Assembly: GCA_030681795.1 (NCBI GenBank)
Contig: JAUXRG010000078.1
Span: 204,987-268,986 of the forward strand
Reading direction: 5' to 3'
From: Rubrivivax sp.
GTDB lineage: Bacteria; Pseudomonadota; Gammaproteobacteria; Burkholderiales; Burkholderiaceae_C
DNA: 64,000 nucleotides
The first letter of the stretch is position 1. The number at the start of each line of letters is the position of its first letter. Below, in pieces: positions 38,163-46,457 of the stretch. A program made the translations under genes and the position numbers. The notes beneath the pieces are model-generated. The model did not search any database. It saw only the letters and a list, made by a program, of their open reading frames with translations, and had not been told where the DNA came from.

Positions 38163-40658
38163 ATGTCCGATCTGTCTCAACCGCCGCTGACCCCTCTGCC
38201 CACGGCAGGGCCGGGTTTCGCCTGGCCCACGCCCGACCTGCCTTCCTACCCCGCCCCGGCGCGCGCCACCTCGGCGCCGGCCTGCGAGGTCGAGGGCCTG
38301 AACGGCCACACCATCAACGGTGAACTCCTTCACTTCGACCCCGAACTGGGCGTGATGCAACTGCGCACGCACGCGCGAAGCAAGCCCATGCCGCTGCGCC
38401 TGGACCAGTTCCGCCGCCTGCGCCTGGTGCAACCGCTGGCGCCGGCGGCGGCGCACGAGTCGAGCGACGACCCGACTTCCGCGCGGCCCCGGCTGCCCTT
38501 CACGGTGGAGTTCAAGAACGCGCCGCTGTGGCAGGGCGAGACGGTGGGCCACCTCGAAGAAGCCTGGGGTCTGTTCCTCTTCGAGCCGCTGGATGACGAA
38601 GGCCATGTGCGGCGCTGGTTCGTCCCGCGCGCGGCCTATGTGCAGGCCGAGGTCGGCCCGCGCCTCGGCGAGGCCCTGGTCGAGCAGCATTCGGCCACGC
38701 CCGAGCAGATCCGTGAAGCGCTGGCCGAGCAGACCGCCTTGCGCACGCGCAAGCTCGGCGACATGCTCGTCGTGCGCCAGATCATCACGCCCGAGGAGCT
38801 GGCCGCGGCCATCGAGCGCCAGTCGCACATGCCCATGGTGCGCATCGGCGAGGCGCTCCTGGCGCTGGGCTTCATCACCGAGACGCAACTGAAGGACGCC
38901 CTGGTGCTGCAGCGCGCCGACCGCAGCGTGCCGCTGGGCGAGCTGCTGGTGCGCAAGGGCCTGGTTTCGCGCACCGACCTGCAGATGGCCCTGGCGCGCA
39001 AGATGGGCTACCCGCTGGTCGACGTGCTGCAGTACCCGGCCGATGCCGAGGCCGTGGCGCGCCTGCCCTATACCGTGGCGACACGCGTGCCCGCCCTGCC
39101 GCTGATGCTGCGCGGCGGACGCCTGGTGGTGGCGGTGGAAGACCCCGGGCACCGCGGGCAGATCGACGAACTCGAGTTTGCCGCCCAATGCAAGGTGGTG
39201 CCGGTGCTGGCCCGTGCCGGCGTGCTGCTGGGCGCCATCGACCGCGCCTACGAAAAGGTCGGCGCCGCCACCTTCTCCCTGCGGCCGTGGGACGAATCCG
39301 GCACCCCGATCGATTTCGAGCCCGACGACGCCAGCAAGCTGCTGGCGTCGATGGAGCGCGTCGAATCCCACGTCGACGAGGACGAAGACAACGCCGGCGA
39401 GCAGAGCGACAACACGCTGGTGCGGCTCATCAACTCGATGATCCAGGAGGCGCACTCGCAAGGCGTCTCGGACATCCACATCGAGTGCCCGCCCGGGCGC
39501 GAAAAGGTGCGCATCCGCTTCCGCAAGGACGGCCAGCTGCACCCCTACCTGGACCTGCCCACGAGCTACCGCAAGGCCATCATCGCGCGGCTGAAGATCA
39601 TGTGCGAGCTCGACATCAGCGAAAAGCGCAAGCCGCAGGACGGCAAGATCAACTTCGCCAAGTTCGTGCCCGGCGTGCGGCTGGAGCTGCGCGTGGCCAC
39701 CATCCCGACGCAGAATAACCTCGAGGACGCCGTGCTGCGGCTGCTCGCCTCGACCAAGCCGCTGCCGCTGGACAGCCTGGGCCTGTCGCCGCGCAACCTG
39801 GAGCACTTCAAGGCCGCCGCCCAGCGCCCCTACGGCATGCTGCTGTGCGTGGGCCCCACGGGTTCGGGCAAGACCACCACGCTGCACTCGGTGCTGGGCT
39901 GCATCAATACGCCCGAACGCAAGATCTGGACCGCCGAGGACCCGATCGAGATCACCCAGAGCGGCCTGCGCCAGGTGCAGGTCAACCCGCGCATCGACTG
40001 GACCTTCGCCAAGGCCCTGCGCGCCTTCCTGCGCGCCGACCCGGACGTCATCATGGTGGGCGAGATCCGCGACCAGGAAACCGCCCAGGTGGCCATCGAA
40101 GCCTCGCTCACCGGGCACCTGGTGCTCTCCACGCTGCACACCAACAGCGCGCCGGAAACCGTGACCCGGCTGCTCGACATGGGCATGGACCCCTTCAACT
40201 TCGCCGACGCGCTGCTCGGCGTGCTCGCCCAGCGCCTGGTGCGCCGGCTGTGCCCCCAATGCCGCGTGGCGCGCGAGTCCAGCGCCCAGGAAGAGGACGA
40301 GCTGCTGCACGACTACCTGCATGCGCTGGCCGGGGTGGAGCACGCGCCCAGTGCCGACGACGTGCTCGCCGACTGGCGCCAGCGCTTCGGCGGCGAGAAC
40401 GGCCAGGGCGGGCCGCTGATGCGCTACCACGCCGTGGGCTGCGGGCATTGCGCGCAGACCGGGCTGCGCGGCCGTGCCGGCATCCACGAGCTGATGATGG
40501 TCTCGCGCGGGCTTCGCCACCTCATCCAGACCGGCACGCGCGCCGACGACCTGCAGCGCCACGCCCTCGGCGAAGGCATGCGCACGCTGCGCCAGGACGG
40601 CATCGAAAAGGTGCTCGCCGGCGTGACGACGATCGAGGAAGTGCGCGCCAATTCCTGA
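38163..40658 (+). CDS. GspE/PulE-family ATPase with two N-terminal MshEN domains
   Basis: An 831-aa secretion-type ATPase, 250 residues longer than MshE. Residues about 40-160 form an unrecognised domain (CEVEGLNGHTINGELLHFD ...). Then four 24-residue MshEN-type motifs follow at about 167-190, 197-220, 227-250 and 257-280 (RLGEALVEQ, KLGDMLVVR, RIGEALLALG, PLGELLVRKG), i.e. two c-di-GMP-type domains. The ATPase core has Walker [11 protein letters not shown] (about 564), DPIEIT, DPDVIMVGEIRDQET and [12 protein letters not shown], plus CPQC and CGHC near the end. GGAGG precedes the start. It may belong to the MSHA system or to another pilus or secretion machine; MshE already serves as assembly ATPase here. 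Confidence 0.88.
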   Translation: MSDLSQPPLTPLPTAGPGFAWPTPDLPSYPAPARATSAPACEVEGLNGHTINGELLHFDPELGVMQLRTHARSKPMPLRLDQFRRLRLVQPLAPAAAHESSDDPTSARPRLPFTVEFKNAPLWQGETVGHLEEAWGLFLFEPLDDEGHVRRWFVPRAAYVQAEVGPRLGEALVEQHSATPEQIREALAEQTALRTRKLGDMLVVRQIITPEELAAAIERQSHMPMVRIGEALLALGFITETQLKDALVLQRADRSVPLGELLVRKGLVSRTDLQMALARKMGYPLVDVLQYPADAEAVARLPYTVATRVPALPLMLRGGRLVVAVEDPGHRGQIDELEFAAQCKVVPVLARAGVLLGAIDRAYEKVGAATFSLRPWDESGTPIDFEPDDASKLLASMERVESHVDEDEDNAGEQSDNTLVRLINSMIQEAHSQGVSDIHIECPPGREKVRIRFRKDGQLHPYLDLPTSYRKAIIARLKIMCELDISEKRKPQDGKINFAKFVPGVRLELRVATIPTQNNLEDAVLRLLASTKPLPLDSLGLSPRNLEHFKAAAQRPYGMLLCVGPTGSGKTTTLHSVLGCINTPERKIWTAEDPIEITQSGLRQVQVNPRIDWTFAKALRAFLRADPDVIMVGEIRDQETAQVAIEASLTGHLVLSTLHTNSAPETVTRLLDMGMDPFNFADALLGVLAQRLVRRLCPQCRVARESSAQEEDELLHDYLHALAGVEHAPSADDVLADWRQRFGGENGQGGPLMRYHAVGCGHCAQTGLRGRAGIHELMMVSRGLRHLIQTGTRADDLQRHALGEGMRTLRQDGIEKVLAGVTTIEEVRANS

Positions 40659-40766
40659 GCGCCCGGGCGCGCACAAGGGTTCGTGGGCGAGCGTGACCAG
40701 CCACCGCCATCGCATCGCCGGCCCGGCTGATCTGCCTGGCTGATGGGCCCGGGCCCTGCAATGCAC

Positions 40767-40796
40767 ATTGAAGATTGATACTTCAATCTGTAGAAT
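40767..40796 (+). promoter_or_regulatory. Promoter with AT-rich palindrome before the DUF4143 ATPase
   Basis: TTGAAG (40768-40773) and TAGAAT (40791-40796) are separated by exactly 17 bp, a good sigma-70 layout. The spacer contains one arm of a perfect 7-bp palindrome, ATTGAAG-N7-CTTCAAT (40767-40787), that also covers the -35, so a bound repressor would block the promoter. It is unusually AT-rich for this window. Confidence 0.6.
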
Positions 40797-40806
40797 GCCC
40801 GCGAAG

Positions 40807-41976
40807 ATGATCGTTCGAGAAGCCGCCGCCGCCGCACGCCGCCTGGGAGCCGGGTTCCCGGTCGTTGCGATCACGGGGCCGCGCCAGTCGGGCAAGACCA
40901 CGCTGGCGCGCGCCGTCTTCTCCGGCAAGCCCTACCTCACGCTGGAAGACCCCGACGAGCGTGCGCGGGCCGACGCCGACCCGCGCGCCTTCCTGGCCCG
41001 CCTGGACCGCGGCGCGGTGATCGACGAGGCCCAGCGCTGCCCTGATCTGTTCTCCTATCTTCAGGGCGTGGTCGATGCGCGTCAGCGAGTGGGCGAGTTC
41101 GTGCTCACCGGCTCGCAGCAGTTCGGGCTGATGTCGCGCATCGGCCAGTCGCTGGCCGGCCGGGTCGGGCTGCTGCAGTTGCTGCCGCTGTCGCTGGCCG
41201 AGCTGGAAGGCGCCGGCCTGGCGCCCGCGGGCATCGACAGCCTGCTCTGGCGCGGTGGCTACCCGGCGCTCTACGGCGACGGGCCGCAGCCGGGTGACTG
41301 GTTGCCCAACTACGTGGCGACCTACGTCGAGCGCGACGTGCGTCAGTTGCTCGCGGTGCGCAACCTGTCGCAGTTCCAGCGCTTCGTCGCGATGTGCGCC
41401 GCGCGCAGCGGGCAGTTGCTCAACCTGTCTTCGCTGGCGGCCGACTGCGGCATCACGCATGTCACGGCGCGCGAATGGCTCACCGTGCTCGAAGCGAGCT
41501 ACCTCGTGCGGCTGTTGCCGCCGTACCACGTCAACTACGGCAAGCGCCTCGTCAAGACGCCCAAGCTGTACTTCCTCGATACGGCCCTGGCGGCCTGGCT
41601 TCTGGGCGTGCGCGAAGCCGCCACGCTGGCCACGCATGCGATGCGCGGCGCCCTGTTCGAGACCTGGGTGCTCGGCGAGATCCTCAAGCATGAGTTCAAC
41701 CGTGGCCGGCGCACCGAGCTCTGGTTCTGGCGCGACAACATCGGCCATGAGGTCGACCTGCTGCTGCCGGTGGGGTCGAAGTTGCAGCCGGTGGAAGTCA
41801 AGTCGGGCACCACCTTCGCAGCCGACTGGCTGCGCTCGCCGCAGCGTTGGGCTGCATTGGCCGGCTCCGACGCGCTGCCGCCGATCATCGTCTACGGCGG
41901 CCAGGTCAGCTTCGAGCGCGAAGGCTGCCGTGTCGTCGGCTGGCGCGACCTGGCGCACGCGCAGGAGGTGTCATGA
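40807..41976 (+). CDS. DUF4143/AAA_14 family ATPase, function unknown
   Basis: A 389-aa ATPase. The N-terminal AAA domain has Walker A TGPRQSGKTTLA, YLTLEDPDERARADADP and the Walker B-like AVIDEAQRCP, followed by FVLTGSQQFGLM. The C-terminal DUF4143 domain has a nuclease-like core (WFWRDNIGHEVDLLLPVGSKLQPVEVKSGTTF) with the D...E-x-K pattern of restriction-like folds. I prefer ATG 40807: the -10 box of the only good promoter covers the alternative ATG at 40795, so the mRNA is nearly leaderless. The gene stands alone. Members of this family are widespread and mostly uncharacterised. Confidence 0.88.
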   Translation: MIVREAAAAARRLGAGFPVVAITGPRQSGKTTLARAVFSGKPYLTLEDPDERARADADPRAFLARLDRGAVIDEAQRCPDLFSYLQGVVDARQRVGEFVLTGSQQFGLMSRIGQSLAGRVGLLQLLPLSLAELEGAGLAPAGIDSLLWRGGYPALYGDGPQPGDWLPNYVATYVERDVRQLLAVRNLSQFQRFVAMCAARSGQLLNLSSLAADCGITHVTAREWLTVLEASYLVRLLPPYHVNYGKRLVKTPKLYFLDTALAAWLLGVREAATLATHAMRGALFETWVLGEILKHEFNRGRRTELWFWRDNIGHEVDLLLPVGSKLQPVEVKSGTTFAADWLRSPQRWAALAGSDALPPIIVYGGQVSFEREGCRVVGWRDLAHAQEVS

Positions 41977-42122
41977 AGTTCCCGCGCCGTCGCCTGCGGC
42001 ATGCGGGTTAAGCCTAGGTTCGCCGGGCCCTGCCTGTGAAGAAGATTGCAGACCTTGGCCGAGCGGCAACCGTCGTCCGGCCCGGGCCCCCTCAACGCAT
42101 CGCTCGCGAAAGAGACAACGAC

Positions 42123-42608
42123 ATGCAGAAGAGCCTCCATATCAACCCGGAGAAATGCACGGGTTGCCTGCAGTGCGAAATGGCTTGTTCGTACGAGAAC
42201 TACGGCGTTTTCGCGCCGGCCAAGTCGCGCATCAAGGTCTTCGACTTCCACGAAACCGGCCGCAAGGTGCCCTACACCTGCACCCAGTGCGACGAGGCCT
42301 GGTGCCTGCACGCCTGCCCGGTGGAAGCCATCACGCAAGACAAGCTCACCGGCGCCAAGGTGGTGAACGACGCCACCTGCGTGGGCTGCAAGGTCTGCAC
42401 CATCAGCTGCCCCTTCGGCACCATCAACTACGTGCAGGAGACCGGCAAGGTCCAGAAGTGCGACCTCTGCGGTGGCGAGCCGGCCTGCGCCGAGGCCTGC
42501 CCCACGGGCGCCATCACTTTCATCGATGCCAACTGGACCGGGCTGGGCAAGATGCAGGCCTGGGCCGACAAGCTCGCGAATCAGTCAACTTCGCAACCTT
42601 CGGCCTGA
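42123..42608 (+). CDS. aorA: Aldehyde oxidoreductase ferredoxin-like subunit AorA
   Basis: A 161-aa polyferredoxin with four [4Fe-4S] cysteine sets: CTGCLQCEMAC, CTQC...CLHACP, CVGCKVCTISCP and CDLC...CAEACP. This DMSO-reductase-beta-like arrangement is the small electron-transfer subunit of the bacterial AorABC enzyme studied in Aromatoleum, where AorA subunits stack into a filament. AAAGAGA lies before the ATG. It is followed 12 bp later by the catalytic subunit gene. The 146 bp before it show no clear promoter. Confidence 0.9.
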   Translation: MQKSLHINPEKCTGCLQCEMACSYENYGVFAPAKSRIKVFDFHETGRKVPYTCTQCDEAWCLHACPVEAITQDKLTGAKVVNDATCVGCKVCTISCPFGTINYVQETGKVQKCDLCGGEPACAEACPTGAITFIDANWTGLGKMQAWADKLANQSTSQPSA

Positions 42609-42620
42609 GGAGCAAACATC

Positions 42621-44468
42621 ATGTCTTGGGCAGGAAAAATCCTTCGCGTCAACCTCACGGCCGGCACTGTCAAGTCGGAACCCCTCAACATGACCTGGGC
42701 CCGGGAATACCTCGGCTCGCGCGGCCTGGCGTCCAAATACCTGGTCGAGGAAATCGACCCCAAGGTCGACCCGCTGGCCGCGGGCAACAAGATCATCTGG
42801 GCCACCGGCCCGCTCACCGGCACCATGGCCTCCACCGGCGGGCGCTACACCGTCGTCACCAAGGGCCCGCTGACCGGCGCCATCGCCTGCTCCAACTCGG
42901 GCGGCTACTGGGGTGCCGAGCTCAAGTTCGCGGGCTGGGACATGGTGATATTCGAAGGCGCCTCGGCCAAGCCGGTGTACCTGTCGATTGCGGATGATGT
43001 GGCCGAGTTGCGCGACGCCGCACACCTGTGGGGCAAGACGGTCTGGGAGACCGAAGCCGCTCTGAAGCAGGCCCATCAGGATCCGCAACTACGCGTGTCG
43101 AGCATCGGCGGGGCCGGTGAAAACAAGGTGCTGTTTGCCGCTGTCGTCAACGACCTGCACCGAGCGGCCGGTCGCTCTGGCGTGGGCGCCGTGATGGGCA
43201 GCAAGAACCTGAAGGCCATCGCCGTGCGCGGCACCCTGGGCGTGGGCAACATCGCCAACCCCAAGGAGTTCATGCGCGTCACCGCCGAGAAGAAGAAGAT
43301 CCTGGCCGAGAACGGCGTCACCGGCCAGGGCCTGCCGGCCTATGGCACACAGGTGCTGATGAACGTCATCAACGAAATCGGCGCGCTGCCCACGCGCAAC
43401 CACCGCGACAGCCAGTTCGAGGGCGCGAAGGACATCGGCGCCGAGGCGATGGCCACGCCGCGCAAGAGCGACGGCAAGAAGCAGCTCGTGACCAACCAGG
43501 CCTGCTTCGGCTGCACCATCGCCTGCGGGCGCATCAGCAAGATCGACCAGACCCACTTCTCGGTCGTCAACAAGCCACAGTACTGGGGCGCCACCGGCGG
43601 CCTCGAATATGAAGCGGCCTGGGCACTGGGCGCCGCCAATGGCGTGAACGACCTGGAAGCGCTGCAGTACGCCAACACCATCTGCAACGAGCAGGGTTTC
43701 GACCCGATCACCTTCGGTGCCACCGTCGGAGCGGTGATGGAGCTCTACGAGATGGGTGTGCTGACCGAAGCTCAGCTGGGCATCAAGTCGCCCTTCGGCT
43801 CGGCGCAGGCCTTGTGCGAATTTGCCGACATGACGGCCAACGGCACGGGCTTCGGCAAGGAGATCGGTCTCGGTTCCAAACGCCTGTGCGAGAAATACGG
43901 CCACCCCGAGTTGAGCATGACCGTCAAGGGCCAGGAGTTCCCGGCCTACGACGCCCGCGGCATCCAGGGCATGGGCCTGGCCTATGCCACCAGCAACCGT
44001 GGCGCCTGCCACCTGCGCGGCTACACGGTGTCCAGCGAAGTGTTCGGCATCCCGGTCAAGACCGACCCGCTGGTCGCCGAAGGCAAGCCCGAACTGCTGA
44101 AGATATTCCAGGACGTGACGGCTGTCAACGATTCATCTGGCGTGTGCCAGTTCACGATGTTTGCGTGGGGTCTGCCCGATCTGCAGGCGCAGGTAGCGGC
44201 CGCGTGCGGTGACGAGTTCACGTTGGAGAATCTGACCCTCATCGGCGAGCGCATCTGGAATATGGAGCGCGACTTCAACAATCGCGCCGGCTTCACCAGC
44301 AAGGACGACAACCTGCCGCCGCGCCTGCTCAACGAGCCGGCCAAGACCGGCCCGGCCAAGGGCCTGGTAAGCAAGCTACCCGAGATGCTGCCCAAGTACT
44401 ACGAGCTGCGCGGCTGGGACCAGGACGGCCAACTCAAGGCCGCCACGCGCCAGCGCCTGGGGCTGTAG
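42621..44468 (+). CDS. aorB: Tungsten-dependent aldehyde oxidoreductase, catalytic subunit AorB
   Basis: A 615-aa aldehyde:ferredoxin oxidoreductase family enzyme that oxidises aldehydes to acids at a tungsten bis-pterin site. The N-terminal domain starts GKILRVNLTAGTVKSEPL with YLGSRGLASKYL and continues to the GPLTG and TVVTKGPLTGAIACSNSGGYWG segments. The [4Fe-4S] ligands are C295, C298, C302 (QACFGCTIAC) and C509 (SSGVC). Pterin-binding signatures GGLEYE and AYDARGIQGMGLAYATSNRG are present. The surrounding genes are as in Aromatoleum (AorA, AorC, a MoaD-like protein), so the NAD-linked, benzoyl-viologen-type enzyme is the best match. Confidence 0.94.
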   Translation: MSWAGKILRVNLTAGTVKSEPLNMTWAREYLGSRGLASKYLVEEIDPKVDPLAAGNKIIWATGPLTGTMASTGGRYTVVTKGPLTGAIACSNSGGYWGAELKFAGWDMVIFEGASAKPVYLSIADDVAELRDAAHLWGKTVWETEAALKQAHQDPQLRVSSIGGAGENKVLFAAVVNDLHRAAGRSGVGAVMGSKNLKAIAVRGTLGVGNIANPKEFMRVTAEKKKILAENGVTGQGLPAYGTQVLMNVINEIGALPTRNHRDSQFEGAKDIGAEAMATPRKSDGKKQLVTNQACFGCTIACGRISKIDQTHFSVVNKPQYWGATGGLEYEAAWALGAANGVNDLEALQYANTICNEQGFDPITFGATVGAVMELYEMGVLTEAQLGIKSPFGSAQALCEFADMTANGTGFGKEIGLGSKRLCEKYGHPELSMTVKGQEFPAYDARGIQGMGLAYATSNRGACHLRGYTVSSEVFGIPVKTDPLVAEGKPELLKIFQDVTAVNDSSGVCQFTMFAWGLPDLQAQVAAACGDEFTLENLTLIGERIWNMERDFNNRAGFTSKDDNLPPRLLNEPAKTGPAKGLVSKLPEMLPKYYELRGWDQDGQLKAATRQRLGL

Positions 44469-44477
44469 CCCCCCCGA

Positions 44478-44530
44478 AGCGCCTGCGGCGCTCCCCCCAG
44501 GGGGCGCCGCCAGCGGCCCGGCGAAGCCGG
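44478..44530. repeat. Multi-hairpin intergenic element between aorB and aorC
   Basis: Three stems in a row: AGCGCC-TGC-GGCGCT (44478-44492), CCCCCC-A-GGGGG (44493-44504) and CCGGC-GAA-GCCGG (44518-44530). Composition and order resemble the mshM-mshN 77-bp repeat (GGCGCTC followed by C6/G6), so it is probably a member of the same dispersed element family. It could act as an RNA-processing or stability element within the aor operon. Confidence 0.7.
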
Positions 44531-44594
44531 TTCCGCGGCGGCCGCTTGACGCGCCGCTCATGTGGCCGCGCTTCATGAATGCTGGAGAACCGAC

Positions 44595-45857
44595 ATGAAA
44601 CACCTCATCCTAGGCGCCGGCCCGGCCGGCGTGATTGCCGCCGAAACTCTGCGCAAGCACGCACCCCAAGACGAGATCACCCTCCTGGGCGACGAGCCCG
44701 AAGCGCCCTACTCGCGCATGGCCATCCCCTACCTGCTGATGGGTCGCATCGGCGAGGCCGGCACGCATCTGCGTCATGCGGGCGACCACTACGCCCGCCA
44801 GCGCATCGAACTGCGGCGCGGCCGCGCCGTCAAGCTCGACAGCGCGGCGCGGCGCGTCACGCTGGACGACGGCGCGGTGCTCGACTACGACCGCCTGTTG
44901 ATCGCCACCGGTTCGTCGCCGGCCACGCCCCCCATCCCCGGCATCGCCGGCCCCGGCGTGCATGCCTGCTGGACCCTGGCCGACGCGCGCGCCATCCAGT
45001 CACTGGCCCGGCCCGGCGCGCGCGTCGTGCAGATGGGCGCCGGCTTCATCGGCTGCATCATCATGGAAGCCCTGGCCGCGCGCGGCGTAAAGCTCAGCGT
45101 GGTCGAGATGGGCGACCGCATGGTGCCGCGCATGATGGGCCCGGTGGCCGGCGGCATGATCAAGGACTGGTGCCTGGCCAAGGGCGTGGCGGTGCACACC
45201 GGCACCCGCGTCGACGCCATAGAGCGCGACGCCAGCGGCGCGATGACGGTGAAACTGTCCACCGGTGCCGTGATCGGGGCCGATCTCGTGATCAGCGCCA
45301 CCGGTGTCAAGCCGAATATCGGTTTCCTGCAGGACAGCGGCGTGCGCTGCCTGGTGGGTGTGCTCACCGACGAGCACCTGCAGACCAATGTGAGCGGCGT
45401 CTATGCCGCCGGCGACTGCGCCGAGGCCTTCGACAAGATCAGCGGCAAGACCCTGGTCAGCGCCATCCAGCCCAACGCCGCCGAGCAGGCCCGCGTGGCG
45501 GCACTGAATATGGCCGGCCGGCCGGCCGAACTGCGCGGCGTGACGCAAATCAATGTGCTGGACACCCTGGGCCTGGTCTCGGCGAGCTTCGGTGCCTGGG
45601 AAGGCGTGCCCGGGGGCGAGCATGTGGCTCTCACCGACAAGTCGGCTGGCCGCCACCTCAGCCTGCAGTTCAGCGGCGAGCGCCTGGTGGGCTGCAATGC
45701 CGTCGGCTGGACCGAGCATGTGGGCGTGATGCGCGGCCTGGTCGAAGGCCAGGTCCCGCTGGGCGAATGGAAGGACAAGCTGCTGCGCGACCCCACGCGG
45801 CTGATGCAGGCCTACCTGGCCTGCGCCCAGGGGCAGCAGGCCCGCGCCTGGGTCTGA
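44595..45857 (+). CDS. aorC: Aldehyde oxidoreductase FAD subunit AorC
   Basis: A 420-aa pyridine nucleotide-disulfide oxidoreductase family protein. FAD motif GAGPAGVIAAETL at the N-terminus, ATGSSPATPPIPG, the NAD(H) Rossmann motif MGAGFIGCIIMEAL and the second FAD motif GVYAAGDCAE. It is the NADH-linked flavin subunit that joins AorAB to NAD+. ATG 44595 has GGAG 8 nt upstream; the longer in-frame extension to 44562 lacks a site. It is 126 bp after aorB, separated by a hairpin element. Confidence 0.9.
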   Translation: MKHLILGAGPAGVIAAETLRKHAPQDEITLLGDEPEAPYSRMAIPYLLMGRIGEAGTHLRHAGDHYARQRIELRRGRAVKLDSAARRVTLDDGAVLDYDRLLIATGSSPATPPIPGIAGPGVHACWTLADARAIQSLARPGARVVQMGAGFIGCIIMEALAARGVKLSVVEMGDRMVPRMMGPVAGGMIKDWCLAKGVAVHTGTRVDAIERDASGAMTVKLSTGAVIGADLVISATGVKPNIGFLQDSGVRCLVGVLTDEHLQTNVSGVYAAGDCAEAFDKISGKTLVSAIQPNAAEQARVAALNMAGRPAELRGVTQINVLDTLGLVSASFGAWEGVPGGEHVALTDKSAGRHLSLQFSGERLVGCNAVGWTEHVGVMRGLVEGQVPLGEWKDKLLRDPTRLMQAYLACAQGQQARAWV

Positions 45858-45884
45858 AGCGCGAAACCGCGCCGCCTCCGCACC

Positions 45885-46139
45885 ATGCAGATCACCTTCA
45901 AGCTCTACGCCAACCTCACCGACTACTTGCCCCTGGAGCGCCGGGCGGGCAACCGGATGCCGCTGGAGGTGCCCTCCGGCGCCACCATCGCGCAGGTCAT
46001 CGCGCCCTTCAAGCTGCCACCCAGGCAGGTGCACCTGGTGCTCGTCAACGGCAGCTACGTGCCTGCCGAGGAACGTGCCACGCACGCGCTCGCCGAAGGC
46101 GACGTGCTCGCCATCTGGCCGCCCATCGCCGGCGGCTGA
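45885..46139 (+). CDS. MoaD/ThiS-like sulfur carrier of the aor operon
   Basis: An 84-aa ubiquitin-like protein ending in the diagnostic Gly-Gly (PPIAGG). The N-terminus MQITFKLYANLTDYLP and LEVPSGATIAQVI match MoaD/ThiS. In Aromatoleum a MoaD-like protein belongs to the aor cluster and is thought to supply the sulfur for the tungsten pterin cofactor. It lies 27 bp after aorC. Confidence 0.88.
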   Translation: MQITFKLYANLTDYLPLERRAGNRMPLEVPSGATIAQVIAPFKLPPRQVHLVLVNGSYVPAEERATHALAEGDVLAIWPPIAGG

Positions 46140-46145
46140 GTGACG

Positions 46146-46448
46146 ATGGCGCGCACGGTGCCCGCCGCCTTCGAACGCGAGCAGGGGTGCACCGAAGTCG
46201 AGTGGTTGCGCTGGCTGCCGGGCGCCGTTCGCGGCCATGCGCTCGCGCTGCCGGCGCCGGGTCAGGCCACCGTCGCCATAGCCCCGGGCTGCCTGCACCT
46301 GGCCTGGACGGTGCGCCCCCCGCGCCAGATCGCGCTGATGCGCATGCCGCGCATGGAGGTGAGCTACCGCTTCGAAGACGTCGACGCGCCGGCGCGCAGC
46401 GAGTTCATGCGCTACTTCGATCTCTACCTGCACCGCGGCGGCGGCTGA
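46146..46448 (+). CDS. Unrecognised small protein of the aor operon
   Basis: A 100-aa protein I do not recognise; an in-frame GTG at 46140 would add two residues. It begins 6 bp after the MoaD-like stop and reads as a compact soluble domain: EWLRWLPGAVRGHALALPAPG, VAIAPGCLHLAWTV, IALMRMPRMEVSYRFEDVD, ARSEFMRYFDLYLHRGGG. There is no signal peptide or membrane segment. The strand/turn pattern and the C-terminal Gly-Gly-Gly are suggestive next to a MoaD-like gene. Placement implies a role in maturation of the tungsten enzyme, which is inference. The single Cys is not in a metal-binding pattern. Confidence 0.7.
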   Translation: MARTVPAAFEREQGCTEVEWLRWLPGAVRGHALALPAPGQATVAIAPGCLHLAWTVRPPRQIALMRMPRMEVSYRFEDVDAPARSEFMRYFDLYLHRGGG

Positions 46449-46457
46449 GGATCAGCC
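46443..46457. repeat. Palindrome holding both convergent stop codons
   Basis: GGCTGA-GGA-TCAGCC is a perfect 6-bp palindrome that contains the TGA of the small aor-operon gene and, on the other strand, the TGA of the response regulator gene. It could act as a short bidirectional transcription barrier; there is no T-tract. Confidence 0.4.

Noticed and set aside
38046..40928. A 960-codon minus-strand frame opposite the GspE-like ATPase
   Set aside because: Same shadow effect; the plus strand encodes complete ATPase motifs and the antisense sequence is low in recognisable domains.
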